From positions 124,001-188,000 of the forward strand of contig JALMQS010000916.1 in assembly GCA_024734495.1 (NCBI GenBank): a DNA stretch of 64,000 bases, written 5' to 3'. Positions 36,101 through 42,349 of the stretch are shown here, one piece after another (positions within the stretch are counted from its first letter, which is position 1; each line of letters opens with the position of its first letter). The stretch is from Forficula auricularia (Eukaryota; Arthropoda; Insecta; Dermaptera; Forficulidae). The position numbers and the translations under genes were made by a program. Under the pieces are notes generated by a model. That model made no database searches. It saw nothing but the letters and a program-made list of their open reading frames with translations, and was not told where the DNA came from.

Positions 36101-38415
36101 CAGAAGCTCCGAGAGCTTCTATGGGTGGTTATATTGCACCCACCGTATAGCCCAGACCTGGCACCAAGCGATTATCACCTTTTCAAGCATTTGCAAAATT
36201 TTCTTGATGGTACAAAACTGGCCTTAAGAGAGGCTTGTGAAAATGAGCTGGTCGAAGTTTTTCGCCTATAGGGACGAGGACTTCTTCAATCGCGAAATTA
36301 TGAGATTGCCTTCAAAAAGGACAAAAGTTATCGAACAAAACGGCGCATATTTGATCTAAATCGGAAAATTCTAACTTGGTTAATTTTATCATCGAAATAA
36401 AGAAAAGACTCAGAACTTTTTACTTCACCTATTATAAATTGCAAATCATTTGCAGAGAACGTATCGAGTTTTAAAACTTAACTGAATGTAATGGAAGGCA
36501 GCCCAGGGGTAGTGAAGAAAGAAAAAATTAACACATATAAGGTGTAATTTATTGGAATCCTTCCTCCTTTCCTTTCAAACCGACGTTTCGGAGGATTCTT
36601 CCCTCCTTCTTCAGGGTCTACAAACCAATATTACAAAATTATAAAAAATCGGGGTTCATCATCATTCATTTCATCAACAATAATACAATTATAAATACAT
36701 ATAAACAGCTAGATTATCAATAGAAAAAAATATAATTCACTCACTTCAAGGGGTCAATGAATGAAACAAATAAAATGTTTCCTTCTTCTCTCCACAGCAG
36801 TGTTCAAAACTTTCTTCTTCTTTAGCAAAGGCATAGAAAAACAATTTTTTTTCCTCCTTTTCTTAATTAGATAGATAAATGGCTTTGGAATCTAACATAT
36901 ATAGACCATACTCCTTCCTTATGTTAGATTCCAAAGAAAAGGAGGAAAAAAAATTGTTTTTCTATGCCTTTGCTAAAGAAGAAGAAAGTTTTGAACACTG
37001 CTGTGGAGAGAAGAAGGAAGCATTTTATTTGTTTCATTCATTGACCCCTTGAAGTGAGTGAATTATGTATTTTTTTCTATTGATAATCTGGCTGTTTATA
37101 TGTATTTATAATTGTACTAGCTGACGCCCGGGCCTTCAGCCCGGCGTCACCTATCCCCTGGAGGGGAGCGTCTCGTTTTTATGGTTAAAATTTATATAGA
37201 TAATAGCTGACCCGACCACCATTTTTAAATATATTTAAAAAATAATAATAGTAAATTGAAAATGCAAATAATTATAGAATAGGTAAATGAATTATATATT
37301 ACTTGTCAAAACTGTTCCCTTAACCAAAAATAATATTGACAGTTGAAAGATTTCCAAAAAGCTATTATCGGCCATCTGTTTGCTTTTACCCCCCAGAGAG
37401 GCGCTGGCGTTGTTTCCTCGAAGGAAAAAAAAATTGCATGCCACAGGTGTGATATCTATAAAAACACCCGTGTATTTGAATGGAATGTTGTGTGAAAATT
37501 TCAAAGAAATCGGTGAAGAACTTTCGGAGATCCTTCAACGTATCACTTAAGCGTAACAGTACATTTTTATTTATTTAGATTATTGTTGATGAAATGAATG
37601 ATGGCCAACCCCGATTTTTTATAATTTTGTAATATTGGTTTGTAGACCCTGAAGGAGGGAAGGATCCTCCGAAACGTCGGTTTGAAAGGAAAGGAGGAAG
37701 GATTCCAATAAATTCACACCTTATTTGATATGTGTTAATTTTTTCTTTCCTCACCACCACTGGGCTGCCTTCCATTACTTTCAATTAAAAGTTCTACCAG
37801 TCCGTCTCTCTCCAGAGAAAATTTCTTTGCAAAAAATTAAAACTTAACTTTTCCCTTCTAATTTAGGTTCTAAAATTTTCCCATTTGGGGTGATTTTATT
37901 AACTAACTTTGATTTATAAAATTTAATTACCTATTGATATTAATTTGTTTGTTTCTATTTGTTTTGTTTTTCAGCTGCAAATTTCTCGAATTGGTGGTAA
38001 TCCTTATCCACCATCATCAGATTTTTCGTTAATATTGCCACTAGTGTATGACATTAGCACTAATCTTACTCAACTAGCGGAGAAGCGCGACCCGGGAACG
38101 TCGTCAGCTCTTGCAGCCGCGAATCATCAATTGAAAAGATTCGCTGAATTTTCTGCCGGAAACCATGAATGTTCGTTATTTCCGTCTGTACGTGATCTCT
38201 TGCAGAATCTGACGTTGCCCAGCGATCCGCAAAATCAGGTGGCCTCCTCGCCCGTGGCAACGCCCAATATGCAGATGCATTCGCCGATGGGCAACCTGGT
38301 GATGGCTCCTCAGCCTGGAGGAGGCCCTGGCGGTCCACCGCAAGCTGCCATGCAGACCCAGCCTCCTTACCAAGGAATGCCCATGCCGCCTCATTCCCTC
38401 CTGGGCCCGCAATAA
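6188..38415 (+). CDS. MED14: Mediator complex subunit 14, 25 coding exons
   Basis: Scaffold subunit joining Mediator head, middle and tail in RNA polymerase II transcription (nuclear). Exons: 6188-6333, 6402-6534, 6959-7132, 7334-7459, 9852-9984, 10077-10213, 11700-11803, 11887-12004, 12091-12232, 13631-13835, 13955-14114, 15041-15286, 15367-15488, 18318-18561, 20002-20146, 20219-20356, 22354-22526, 24202-24396, 24474-24725, 27321-27570, 30154-30521, 32870-33028, 33111-33245, 33705-33839, 37975-38415 (TAA). Recognisable blocks: [98 protein letters not shown] and [18 protein letters not shown] Pro/Ser/Gly-rich linker (exons 19-21) precedes the conserved C-terminal part. Total about 1,526 codons (human 1,454; fly longer). 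The ATG follows a good acceptor directly, so a 5' untranslated exon probably lies upstream. Phases agree everywhere except exons 11/12 and inside exon 15. Confidence 0.95.
6545..6900. repeat. MITE-like element in MED14 intron 2
   Basis: CATAGAGTAATTTAGAGTGG...AGGCT on the left is matched in reverse by AGCCTTCCTCTCTATATTAC...TCTATG on the right, giving terminal inverted repeats of about 27 bp. It is roughly 350 bp long and non-coding. Superfamily not determined. Confidence 0.5.
7166..7287. repeat. near-perfect hairpin MITE in MED14 intron 3
   Basis: About 120 bp forms a single hairpin. CCCTAGTAGCACAATGTTTC on the left is mirrored by GAAACATTGTGCTACTAGGG on the right, with the self-complementary CTATATAG unit repeated inside. 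It is 30 nt past the exon 3 donor. It is a very short, symmetric MITE. An RNA copy would make a long hairpin resembling a small-RNA precursor. Confidence 0.7.
7634..7706 (+). tRNA. tRNA-like gene, anticodon CGT (Thr by code), in MED14 intron 4
   Basis: It folds to a full 73-nt cloverleaf: acceptor GGATCCG/CGGATGC with one G-G mismatch, D stem GGCT/AGCC, anticodon stem CTCTT/AGGAG with loop CTCGTAA, a 6-nt variable loop, and T arm ACGGG-TTCGAGC-CCCGT. The internal B-box GGTTCGAGCCC is intact. The acceptor mismatch and intronic position among repeats suggest a tRNA pseudogene or SINE head rather than a working tRNA. Confidence 0.55.
8455..9620. repeat. two degenerate tandem duplications in MED14 intron 4
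   Basis: A unit of about 190 bp occurs twice (8460-8650 and 8655-8840). It carries GGATTTNTAAGGGTTGATG, a G-rich middle, and a TCGCCTTTATTA...AAGGGATAAA end. Next comes a unit of about 370 bp, also twice (about 8833-9180 and 9200-9600). It begins near ATTCAAGCCA..AAGGCTTGG and ends near CAGAGGGG...AAGCTTCGAA and TTTGAATTTAACCAT. The long plus-strand frame here (9078-9476) is purine-rich repeat and is not taken as a gene. Origin unknown; an LTR-type fragment is possible. Confidence 0.6.
10371..11046. mobile_element. TTAA-flanked DNA element (family P2), copy 1, in MED14 intron 6
   Basis: Termini GGGCGTTCCCTAATA and TATTAGGGAACGTCC, flanked by TTAA (10367-10370, 11047-11050). It is 676 bp with no transposase. 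It is highly similar along its length to copy 2 at 21539-22199, sharing phrases such as CTTGATACAATTATTTTAAC. Non-autonomous; a piggyBac-type target site. Confidence 0.75.
11341..11690 (-). mobile_element. two decayed Penelope-type 3' ends with degenerate hammerheads
   Basis: On the minus strand two blocks read TGATGG, then a short stem II (GGACTAATAATCC near 11405-11425; GGGCTCACCCCC near 11622-11634), then GAAATATATTGA. They match the GAAATATATAG form of the Penelope 3' end at 59425-59466, but the first bases of CUGANGA are lost. The second block is preceded by ACTTGAGCAAGATGCGAGG and GTAGGTTTCACAAA. A similar phrase recurs at about 40240-40270. They lie in MED14 intron 6 just before exon 7. 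Confidence 0.4.
12511..12998 (-). mobile_element. dispersed family A element, copy 2, in MED14 intron 9
   Basis: Inverted relative to copy 1. It starts with TTTACTTTACCATACAGGGT and ends with CAAGTGGATGGCCACATCAG...ACACGTCA. At 488 bp it is shorter than copies 3 and 5 because part of the C-rich interior is missing. No coding capacity. Confidence 0.7.
12999..13620. other. rest of MED14 intron 9, nothing recognised
   Basis: AT-rich intron sequence between family A copy 2 and exon 10. No tRNA, hairpin, repeat partner or coding stretch was identified by eye. Confidence 0.4.
14115..15040 (+). other. MED14 intron 11 with out-of-phase junction and a MITE
   Basis: Exon 11 ends in phase 0 (...HPNVLL) at a strong GTAAGA donor. 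The only good acceptor, a TTTTCAG at 15034-15040, leaves exon 12 needing one base from exon 11 to read ..SVEFKEKEN. Joined as they stand they give ATT CTG TAG, a stop. A one-base indel, an unseen microexon, or a non-canonical boundary would explain it. The intron also holds a MITE (about 14230-14815) with inverted ends related to GGCTGGTTCACACGAGAC and TACTTGTTCGACCTACTTGC. Confidence 0.7.
15578..15862 (+). repeat. dispersed C-rich repeat, copy 2, in MED14 intron 13
   Basis: Begins TACCTGGAGCCACCGAGCGA, then a C-rich stretch (15650-15800), then CTAGTGCTCCACAGATTATA. It is the inverted counterpart of 175-395. The proline-rich reading frames across it come from the C-rich composition and are not genes. 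Confidence 0.6.
15863..17149. other. MED14 intron 13, AT-rich, no feature recognised
   Basis: Long AT-rich stretch. One phrase, AATTTGTCGAGGTTCAGACC with nearby AAAATCGGTAGAGCCGTTTT, looks like an old repeat, but no partner is present in the window. No exon or RNA gene supported. Confidence 0.35.
17150..17370. repeat. strong palindrome in MED14 intron 13
   Basis: Two arms of 65-90 bp meet around 17255. TTTACCACTAACAAACGGTA on the left is mirrored by TACCGTTTGTTAGTGGTAAA on the right, continuing through GATGATAAATGGAGCCAC and GGGATGGCCAATCAGATGAC. The similarity extends outward (GGACGGTTGTATGTC against GACATACAACCGGCC). The twin frames that both start [17 protein letters not shown] are mirror images of this palindrome, not genes. 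Confidence 0.8.
17573..18268 (+). mobile_element. dispersed family A element, copy 3, in MED14 intron 13
   Basis: Full-length form: CTGACGTGTTCTGATGTGGC at the left, CCTGTATGGTAAAGG at the right. The interior contains two imperfect repeats of a segment with CACTGATTATNTATACAAAA and TTGGTTGNGTTT, each followed by a C-rich tract, then tetranucleotide CTAACAGACA repeats. Its right end lies 50 bp upstream of MED14 exon 14. Confidence 0.75.
18819..19535 (-). mobile_element. internally deleted mariner element in MED14 intron 14
   Basis: Long terminal inverted repeats (about 60 bp) start CGAGGATAAGTCAAAAATTA-like at both ends and are flanked by TA (18817-18818, 19536-19537). The minus strand keeps the transposase N-terminus (about 19327-19100, [20 protein letters not shown] helix-turn-helix) and its C-terminus (about 19030-18900, [20 protein letters not shown]), fused after loss of the catalytic core. 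It is 717 bp instead of the usual 1.3 kb. Confidence 0.85.
20002..20146 (+). pseudogene. MED14: MED14 exon 15 with an internal frameshift
   Basis: From the exon 14 junction the frame reads [20 protein letters not shown] and then meets NY-stop. The family continues with a T(I/V)[13 protein letters not shown] block, and [17 protein letters not shown] is present one base over (from about 20060). A +1 or -2 indel near 20040-20062 is needed. Both splice sites are good, and the downstream phase (ATT G|AA AAA) is right for exon 16. Either a sequencing indel or a disabling mutation. Confidence 0.75.
20474..21204 (+). mobile_element. TTAA-flanked DNA element (family P1), copy 1, in MED14 intron 16
   Basis: Termini GGTAGTTGTTTCGCG and GGAACAACTACC, flanked by TTAA (20470-20473, 21205-21208). 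731 bp, no transposase. Shares its whole body with copies at 51951-52823 (inverted) and 63608-end, for example TATAGTTCCGGAGATATTAA in reverse. A TA duplication with tips AGGTAG is an alternative reading, so piggyBac-type or mariner-type mobilisation are both possible. Confidence 0.75.
21539..22199 (+). mobile_element. TTAA-flanked DNA element (family P2), copy 2, in MED14 intron 16
   Basis: Termini GGACGTTCCCTAATA and TATTACGGAACGTCC with TTAA on each side (21535-21538, 22200-22203). It is 661 bp, same orientation and about the same sequence as 10371-11046, with small indels. Non-coding. Confidence 0.75.
22753..23565. mobile_element. hAT-derived element (family B), copy 1, in MED14 intron 17
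   Basis: Bounded by a perfect 8-bp duplication GTTATAAG (22745-22752, 23566-23573), the hAT hallmark. Termini TAGAGACCGGATTTTTATGC and ATTGCATAGGAATCCCGTCT-CTA are inverted repeats. The interior is dotted with TATGCA motifs near both ends. A remnant of the hAT dimerisation C-terminus (DVE.SFS.YKS.LSDRR type) can be traced on the minus strand near 23230-23300 by comparison with copy 3. 813 bp. Confidence 0.85.
24726..25708. other. first part of MED14 intron 19, no recognised element
   Basis: Holds a short poly-G tract at 24922-24932 and mixed-composition sequence with no reading frame or repeat partner in the window. No RNA gene seen. Confidence 0.35.
25711..26097. mobile_element. foldback element with a tRNA-like core, in MED14 intron 19
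   Basis: Inverted arms of about 145 bp run from ACGCCTCCACTCGATCGCGA on the left to TCGCGATCGAGTGGGAGGCG on the right. They match through GGCGCAACCACAATGAGGCC and the AATTTAATTTAATTTAATT-like tract. The 91-nt loop is a tRNA-like sequence (25862-25952). The arms differ by only a few bases and small indels, so the element is young. No target duplication was identified. Confidence 0.8.
25862..25952 (+). tRNA. type II tRNA-like sequence (Leu/Ser form) in the loop of a foldback
   Basis: Acceptor GGTTCGG/CTGATCC (one mismatch, one G-T), A-box TGGCCGAGAGGATAAG, long variable arm CGCA-GCGCACA-TGCG, T arm CCGGG-TTCGAAT-CCCGG, and a perfect B-box GGTTCGAATCC. The anticodon arm is not canonical. The sequence there forms ATAAGAGC-TAAG-GCTCTTAT instead, so no anticodon is assigned. 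Probably a tRNA-derived polymerase III unit rather than a working tRNA. Confidence 0.5.
26407..26513. repeat. short hairpin repeat in MED14 intron 19
   Basis: AAATAGAAATTAGTGCTGAA...CCATCTAAA on the left is matched in reverse by TTTAGATGGCTTCAGCCCAA...TTCTATTT on the right. Arms are about 30 bp around a short centre. A small MITE or old hairpin. Confidence 0.55.
26514..27320. other. end of MED14 intron 19, possible transposon end
   Basis: Mostly AT-rich. At 27180-27240 the phrase GAGGGCCCATGGGCAGCTGT plus CCCTCTTGCCCCCTC looks like the terminus of a hAT-type element, but the other end was not found. No gene supported. Confidence 0.3.
27667..28466 (-). mobile_element. dispersed family A element, copy 4, in MED14 intron 20
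   Basis: Begins TTTACTTTACCATACAGGGT and ends GTGGATGGCCACATTAGAAC-TCGTCA (minus orientation). About 206 bp of mariner 3' sequence (27851-28056) replaces its central segment between AAAAATTATA and AGCTAGCTCAAAAAC. The region immediately right of the break keeps the G-rich tract. Confidence 0.7.
27851..28056 (-). pseudogene. mariner 3' fragment (transposase C-terminus)
   Basis: Starts after a TA with TCAGGTTGATGCATAATTAT, a mariner-type tip. On the minus strand it encodes [20 protein letters not shown] followed by [14 protein letters not shown] and a stop, the last about 35 residues of a mariner transposase. The 5' part of the transposon is absent. Confidence 0.75.
28630..28995. repeat. two adjacent imperfect hairpin repeats in MED14 intron 20
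   Basis: First hairpin: AAATCACTAGAGATTGACTT...CGAGCTGTTA (28631-28672) against TAACAGCTCGAATTTACTAG...CTCGTGATTT (28737-28780). Second hairpin: TAGAAAAGTTCCGACTGGAA...AATAAGATATT (28801-28850) against AATATCTTATTTAG...CCAGCCAAAACTTTTCTA (28950-28988). Both look like small MITEs lying side by side. Confidence 0.55.
29310..29976 (+). mobile_element. dispersed family A element, copy 5, in MED14 intron 20
   Basis: Left end TGACGTGTTCTGATGTAGCC, right end CCTGTATGGTAAAGTAAA. Near full length, with both internal segment repeats and the tetranucleotide tract. It differs from copy 3 by scattered substitutions. Non-coding. Confidence 0.75.
30980..32285. mobile_element. hAT-type element with internal palindrome, in MED14 intron 21
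   Basis: Perfect 8-bp duplication GTTAGAAT (30972-30979, 32286-32293). Termini CAAGGGCGGATCCACGGG and CCTGGATCCGCCCTTG are inverted repeats of the CAGGGGCGGATCCAG class seen in hAT transposons. A poly-G tract at the left is mirrored by poly-C at 32243-32259. An inner palindrome (about 31030-31150 against 31600-31710, e.g. TTTTCTCATTTTGAGGCGCG) encloses a stretch related to the P3 element (CATTGCGGCACGGGTTACCA). No transposase. 1,306 bp. Confidence 0.85.
32294..32869. other. end of MED14 intron 21, nothing recognised
   Basis: AT-rich sequence with AAATAAATA runs and a mixed patch at 32500-32690. No reading frame or repeat supported. Confidence 0.35.
34511..34556 (-). ncRNA. hammerhead motif, one core base changed
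   Basis: Minus strand: CTGAAAA (34548-34542) in place of CUGANGA, stem II GGAGGG/CCCTCC, GAAA, palindromic ACGT, C, then GGTTTG pairing with the GAAACC before the core. The G at the eighth core position has become A, which should reduce or abolish cleavage. Confidence 0.65.
34725..34768 (+). ncRNA. hammerhead ribozyme motif, type I minimal
   Basis: GAAACC then CTGAAGA (34731-34737), stem II GGAGG/CCTCC with loop AAAAAT, GAAA (34755-34758), palindromic ACGT, cleavage residue C34762, and GGTTT closing stem I. Core intact. Confidence 0.8.
35157..36432 (+). mobile_element. mariner element with decayed transposase, in MED14 intron 24
   Basis: 1,276 bp between TA dinucleotides. The inverted tips read ATRGGTGAAGTAAAAAGTT from each end. 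The transposase starts at ATG 35339 ([20 protein letters not shown]) and keeps [21 protein letters not shown] and the [10 protein letters not shown] linker in frame to about 35750. After frameshifts it continues with [30 protein letters not shown] and [16 protein letters not shown] in different frames. The second catalytic aspartate sits in a damaged HQVDVRPH. Inactive. Confidence 0.9.
36576..36620 (-). ncRNA. hammerhead ribozyme motif, type I minimal
   Basis: Minus strand: GACC stem I strand, CTGAAGA (36614-36608), stem II GGAGG/CCTCC around GGAAGAAT, GAAA, palindromic ACGT, C, GGTTTG. All core residues are conserved; stem I is four pairs with one G-T. Confidence 0.75.
37119..37575. mobile_element. 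insert within foldback copy 3, retroelement-like
   Basis: The palindrome is broken between ATAATTGTA and TTATTGTTGATGAAATG. The insert opens with CTAGCTGACGCCCGGGCC and TTCAGCCCGGCGTCACC. A similar stretch (GCCGGGTACAGCTAGT) ends another block at 42075. Such tips resemble ends of non-LTR elements common in arthropods. No frame, no clear target duplication. Confidence 0.35.
37643..37686 (+). ncRNA. degenerate hammerhead motif
   Basis: Same layout as its minus-strand partner, but a 3-base deletion turns CTGAAGA into CTGAAGG (37649-37655). Stem II GGAGG/CCTCC, GAAA, ACGT-C and GGTTTG remain. Probably inactive. Confidence 0.6.
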
Positions 38416-38464
38416 GTACTTCCTTCTTTCTTCCACTCCTTGTTTACTTTCCCTATATATTATA
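38416..38464 (+). other. MED14: start of the MED14 3' untranslated region
   Basis: Only 49 bp of apparently unique sequence follows the TAA before a transposon begins at 38465. No AATAAA lies in this stretch, so the poly(A) site must be inside or beyond the insertion (AATAAA-like strings appear around 40130), or the signal is non-canonical. Confidence 0.4.
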
Positions 38465-39700
38465 CCGGGTGAGTTTTTTTATCTTGAGACAGTCTTATAA
38501 CTCAAAAACAGTGCATTATAAGTAGACACCGGATTTTTATGCAGTAAAAACTGCCAAAATATGCAGTTAAAAAGGCTGAAATATGCAAGTAATATGCAGA
38601 ATACGTTGAAATATGCAAATATATGCAGTAAAAATTGGCAAAAAAAATATTTTATGCACTAAAATATTAAAATTGAAGACAAAAAAACTATATATTTGAA
38701 GGAGTGCTATGGAAGAAATAAAATGATAAAGTAATCTATAGACACCAAGTGTCAAATATGTAGTTTTATTGAGTAAAAAATTTCACAAAATTCTCGTTAT
38801 ATTTAATATATTAAAAAATCTTTAAATTCAAAGAAATATTAGAGGGGTGCTCTTGAATAAAATCAGCATAATAAATATAATAATGTTTCAAAAAATGTGA
38901 TCGAAAAAATACGGGGCACAAGCTTTTCATATTGACGAACAAATAATAAACTAATAAAATAATGAAAATATTTGTCCGACTATAATCTGATCACTACAAT
39001 AATTTGCACACACTTTCCACACACAAAACACTCAATGGCCAAAATGGGATATAGTTACTGAAGGCCATTAAAAAAAATAATAATAATTAAATAATTAACA
39101 AAGGATCTCAAAAATAATTAAACTTTGATTGTAATTGTGAATAATTTATGTTTACAAGTATTTTTCTAAATTATCTTCAGGTTATTATGTCTAGGGTCGC
39201 TTAAAATTAATTTATACGATGAAAAGGAGCGGTCCACATCCTCAGGTGTAATGGGGGCAAATTTAAAGGAACTTTATATATATATTTCTTCATTTTTTTT
39301 CATTCTTTCTCCAAAAATTTACTTTTAAAAAATCTGAATTTGGCGCGAAATATTTGACAAAAAATCCTTTAAATATGCAATTTTATTCAATATTTTTCAA
39401 ATATGCAATTTTATGCAATATTACTCAAATATGCAAAAATATGCAGTATAAAATTTAACCCACAGTATCCTAGATGCATGATTCGGATAGATAATTGATC
39501 TCCTGGGTCGTATGTGGCGGCAAACAAAATATGCAATTGCCTTGACCTTGAAATACCCATGAAAGCTTGTTCTAGGTCGATAAACAATAGCATAGTTTAG
39601 TTTCTGCCTTAATATAAACAAACTTTTATTTGAAACTTTTTTCCATATAATGCACTCTTATTGAGTTATAGGACTGTCTCAAGATAAAAAACTCACCCGG
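38465..39700. mobile_element. TA-flanked foldback element (family C) containing hAT family B copy 2
   Basis: CCGGGTGAGTTTTTTTATCT...CAGTCTTATAACTCA at the left is mirrored at 39650-39700 (TGAGTTATAGGACTGTCTCA...ACTCACCCGG). It sits between TATA on both sides, a mariner-type target. A hAT family B element occupies 38523 to about 39544, starting TAGACACCGGATTTTTATGC after ATTATAAG. Its right tip is missing. A family C remnant at 46170 shows the uninterrupted sequence. Confidence 0.7.
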
Positions 39701-40609
39701 TATATATATATATATAATATATATCTAAATACATAATTAATCTTAGGTAATTATATACCCAAATATTAATTTCTACTTACATTATTCAAGTTAAATCTAA
39801 TTCTGGTAAAGATTTAAATTTCAACTTTGATATTATTGGAAAGAAATTACTTTAAAATCTGAATTTATTTTAATTATATTTATTTTTACTTCTAGACAAT
39901 ATAAATGAATATGTAAATATATTTTTTATCATATATTATTATTTATGAATTCCTTATATTTCTTTTTCTGAATGATTCCATTTAATATTACAGTTAGATA
40001 TATTTTACATGTTTTGAGATAAAGGTCAGGTTTTTTTAATATATCGACGAGAAAGAAGAAAATGTTTTAGGCTCACTCATCCTAAGAGCGTCTAAGACGC
40101 TCTTTTCTTTTATAAAAATACTATCATGTTGATGAAATAAAATCAACAATATCTATACATATAAATTTGGATGTTTGTTTGTCTATAACTTTTAAGGAGT
40201 TCGGTGTTGGTTCTAGGTGAAACATTTTAATATAATAATAAAACTTGAGTAAGATACGAGGTAGGTTTTTTTGTGAAACCTACCTCGTTTGTTTGTCTGT
40301 CTGTCTGTTTGAAGTTAATGGACTCCGACACCATTTGTCTGATTGAGATGAAATTTTGTACACATTATTTTCTCACTTTCGCAGACCGCACTGATTTAGT
40401 ATCATCAATTTAATTTTTCAATTTTATTCACAGCCCCTAAAATAATAATAAATGAATAGATTTTTATTATAATAAGAATAGAGAGAGAACAAAAGAAGGA
40501 TTCTTTTTAGACCTTTTCAGACCTATTCATTCAGATTATTTGTTTAAATAACGATTTTGTTATAATTACACATTGTTTTTGAATTTATTTATTTCAATCT
40601 ATAGGTATA
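39701..40609. other. AT-rich intergenic sequence with small hairpins
   Basis: Two short hairpins: AAGAGCGTCTAAGACGCTCT (40083-40103) and CGAGGTAGGTTT/AAACCTACCTCG (40257-40289). The second follows AACTTGAGTAAGATA, as in the Penelope-like remnant near 11570. No coding region. Confidence 0.4.
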
Positions 40610-41893
40610 CTAGGTGTACCGGAAAGTCATTACCGGTTTTTTCGAAAAAAAACTACGTAATTTTTAAGAAAATGGAAAATTTATTTATTCACAGTATTGG
40701 CCATTTGATTCTATACATTTGCCCATCTTTCTGGCAATTTATGGATGCCATCCCAAAAAAAACTGTTAGTCCTTTGAGCAAAACCATTCATCGAGCCATT
40801 TTCTAACTTCTTCGAAATTGGCGAAGTGCTGCTCTGCAAGCGCGTGTCCCATCGATGCGAAAAGTTGATAGTCGGACGGGGCAAGGTCTGGAGAGTACGG
40901 CGGGTGCGATAATATGTCCCACCCAAGTGCTTTCAACGCTTCCTTGACCGGTTTTGCTTTATGAGACGGCGCGTTATCGTGTTGTAAAATCACTTTACCG
41001 TGTCTTCGGGCCCATTCTGGACGTTTTTCGATCAATGCGTGGTTCAAATTGATCATTTGTTGTCGGTAGCGATCACTATTAACTGTTTCACCAGGTTTCA
41101 ACAGTTAGTAATACACCACGCCACTCTGGTCCCACCAAACACAGAGCATTGTCTTGCGACCGAAACGATTTGGCCTTGGAGTCGATGGGCCGGCTTCGCC
41201 AGGTGATAACCATGATTTTTTGCGCTTAGGGGTTTCAAAGTAAATCCACTTTTCATCACCCGTCACTATTCGATGCAGAAATGACTTCCGATCATACCTT
41301 TGAAGCAGCATTTCACAGACGATTTTTCGATTTTCTATTTGCCTGTCATTCAATTGATGTGGCACCCATCTTCCCACTTTTTGGATTTTCCCCATTGCTC
41401 GTAATCGGTCATTAATCGTTTCTTTCTCACATTTAACGCTTCTGCCAATTGTTTTTGAGTTTGGGTTGGGTCTTCATCCAATAACTCCTGTAGTTTCGCA
41501 TCTTCAAACTTTTTTGGTCTACCAGAACGTTCTTTATCTTGCACCTCGAAATCACCACTTTTGAATTTTCGAAACCACACCTCACATGTTTTTAAGGTTA
41601 AAGCATGCTCACCGTAAGTTTCTACCAGCAAACGATGACTTTCAGTGGCTTTTTTCTTTTGATTAAATAAGAAAAGTAATGCGTGCCGCAAATGCACGTT
41701 TTCAGGCATGAAACTTGACATTTTCAAAGAGGTATAAATCTATGAAGATGTTACTTTCGCAAAATATAACATGTATAGCTTTGAAGCTTGATGTCAGTAG
41801 AATAAAATGCATATGTGTCAAATCATAACATTGCATACTTAAGCCTAGCGACATCTGTTAGAAAAACCGGTAATGACTTTCCGATACACCTGG
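40610..41893 (-). mobile_element. mariner element, transposase broken by one frameshift and one nonsense codon
   Basis: 1,284 bp between TA dinucleotides. Tips CYAGGTGTAYCGGAAAGTCA form inverted repeats of about 33 bp. Minus strand: 41727-41395 has the paired helix-turn-helix region (LTLKTCEVWFRKFKSGDF, KERSGRPKKF), then a frameshift. 41395-41105 has GRWVPHQLND and TGDEKWIYFETPKRKKSW. A TAA replaces a sense codon after GVVYY. 41101-40766 has ILQHDNAPSHKAK and [12 protein letters not shown]. The spacing is DD34D. A recent but dead copy. Confidence 0.9.
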
Positions 41894-42349
41894 TATATAA
41901 ATTTGGATGTTTGGTCAAAGTCATTCAAGAAATCCCTATATATATATATACATAAAAGGTAATCAATTTTGGACAGCTAATACTTCAATCCCGAGACGTC
42001 GCCCGCCAGGGCATCCCGCCTGGAGGGCCTAGCTGGGATAGGCATGCCGGAGGCACGCCGGGTACAGCTAGTCCACTATAAACGTAGTAAGCGATTAGCA
42101 GATTCCAAATATACCCTTCGCCATCAAATTTAAAAGGTGCTAAACCATTGACTTGTAAAGAATTTTATCATGCGAGTGGATTAAGTTTTTTATTTTATTC
42201 GATTTTCTGTAATATCCCAAAAATGGCTAAATTTATTTTTTGATAACATATTCAACGAAATCATGGGGTTCTACTCATATAGTGAACATCGAAAGGAGAA
42301 ATTATTAATTTGTCAATACTTCTCTGAGTAAGTACGTATTACTAGTATG

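Larger units (their letters stand above)
36484..37836. mobile_element. foldback Penelope-type element with two hammerhead motifs (copy 3)
   Basis: Flanked by a perfect 13-bp duplication TTAAAACTTAACT (36471-36483, 37837-37849). It is the same family as 34366-34870, with the shared end GTAATGGAAGGCAGCCCAGG and, at the right, CAGTCCGTCTCTCTCC. The arms meet near 36890-36930, and the centre itself contains GGAATCTAACATA/TATGTTAGATTCC inverted repeats. An unrelated insert (about 37119-37575) interrupts the right arm. MED14 intron 24. Confidence 0.75.
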
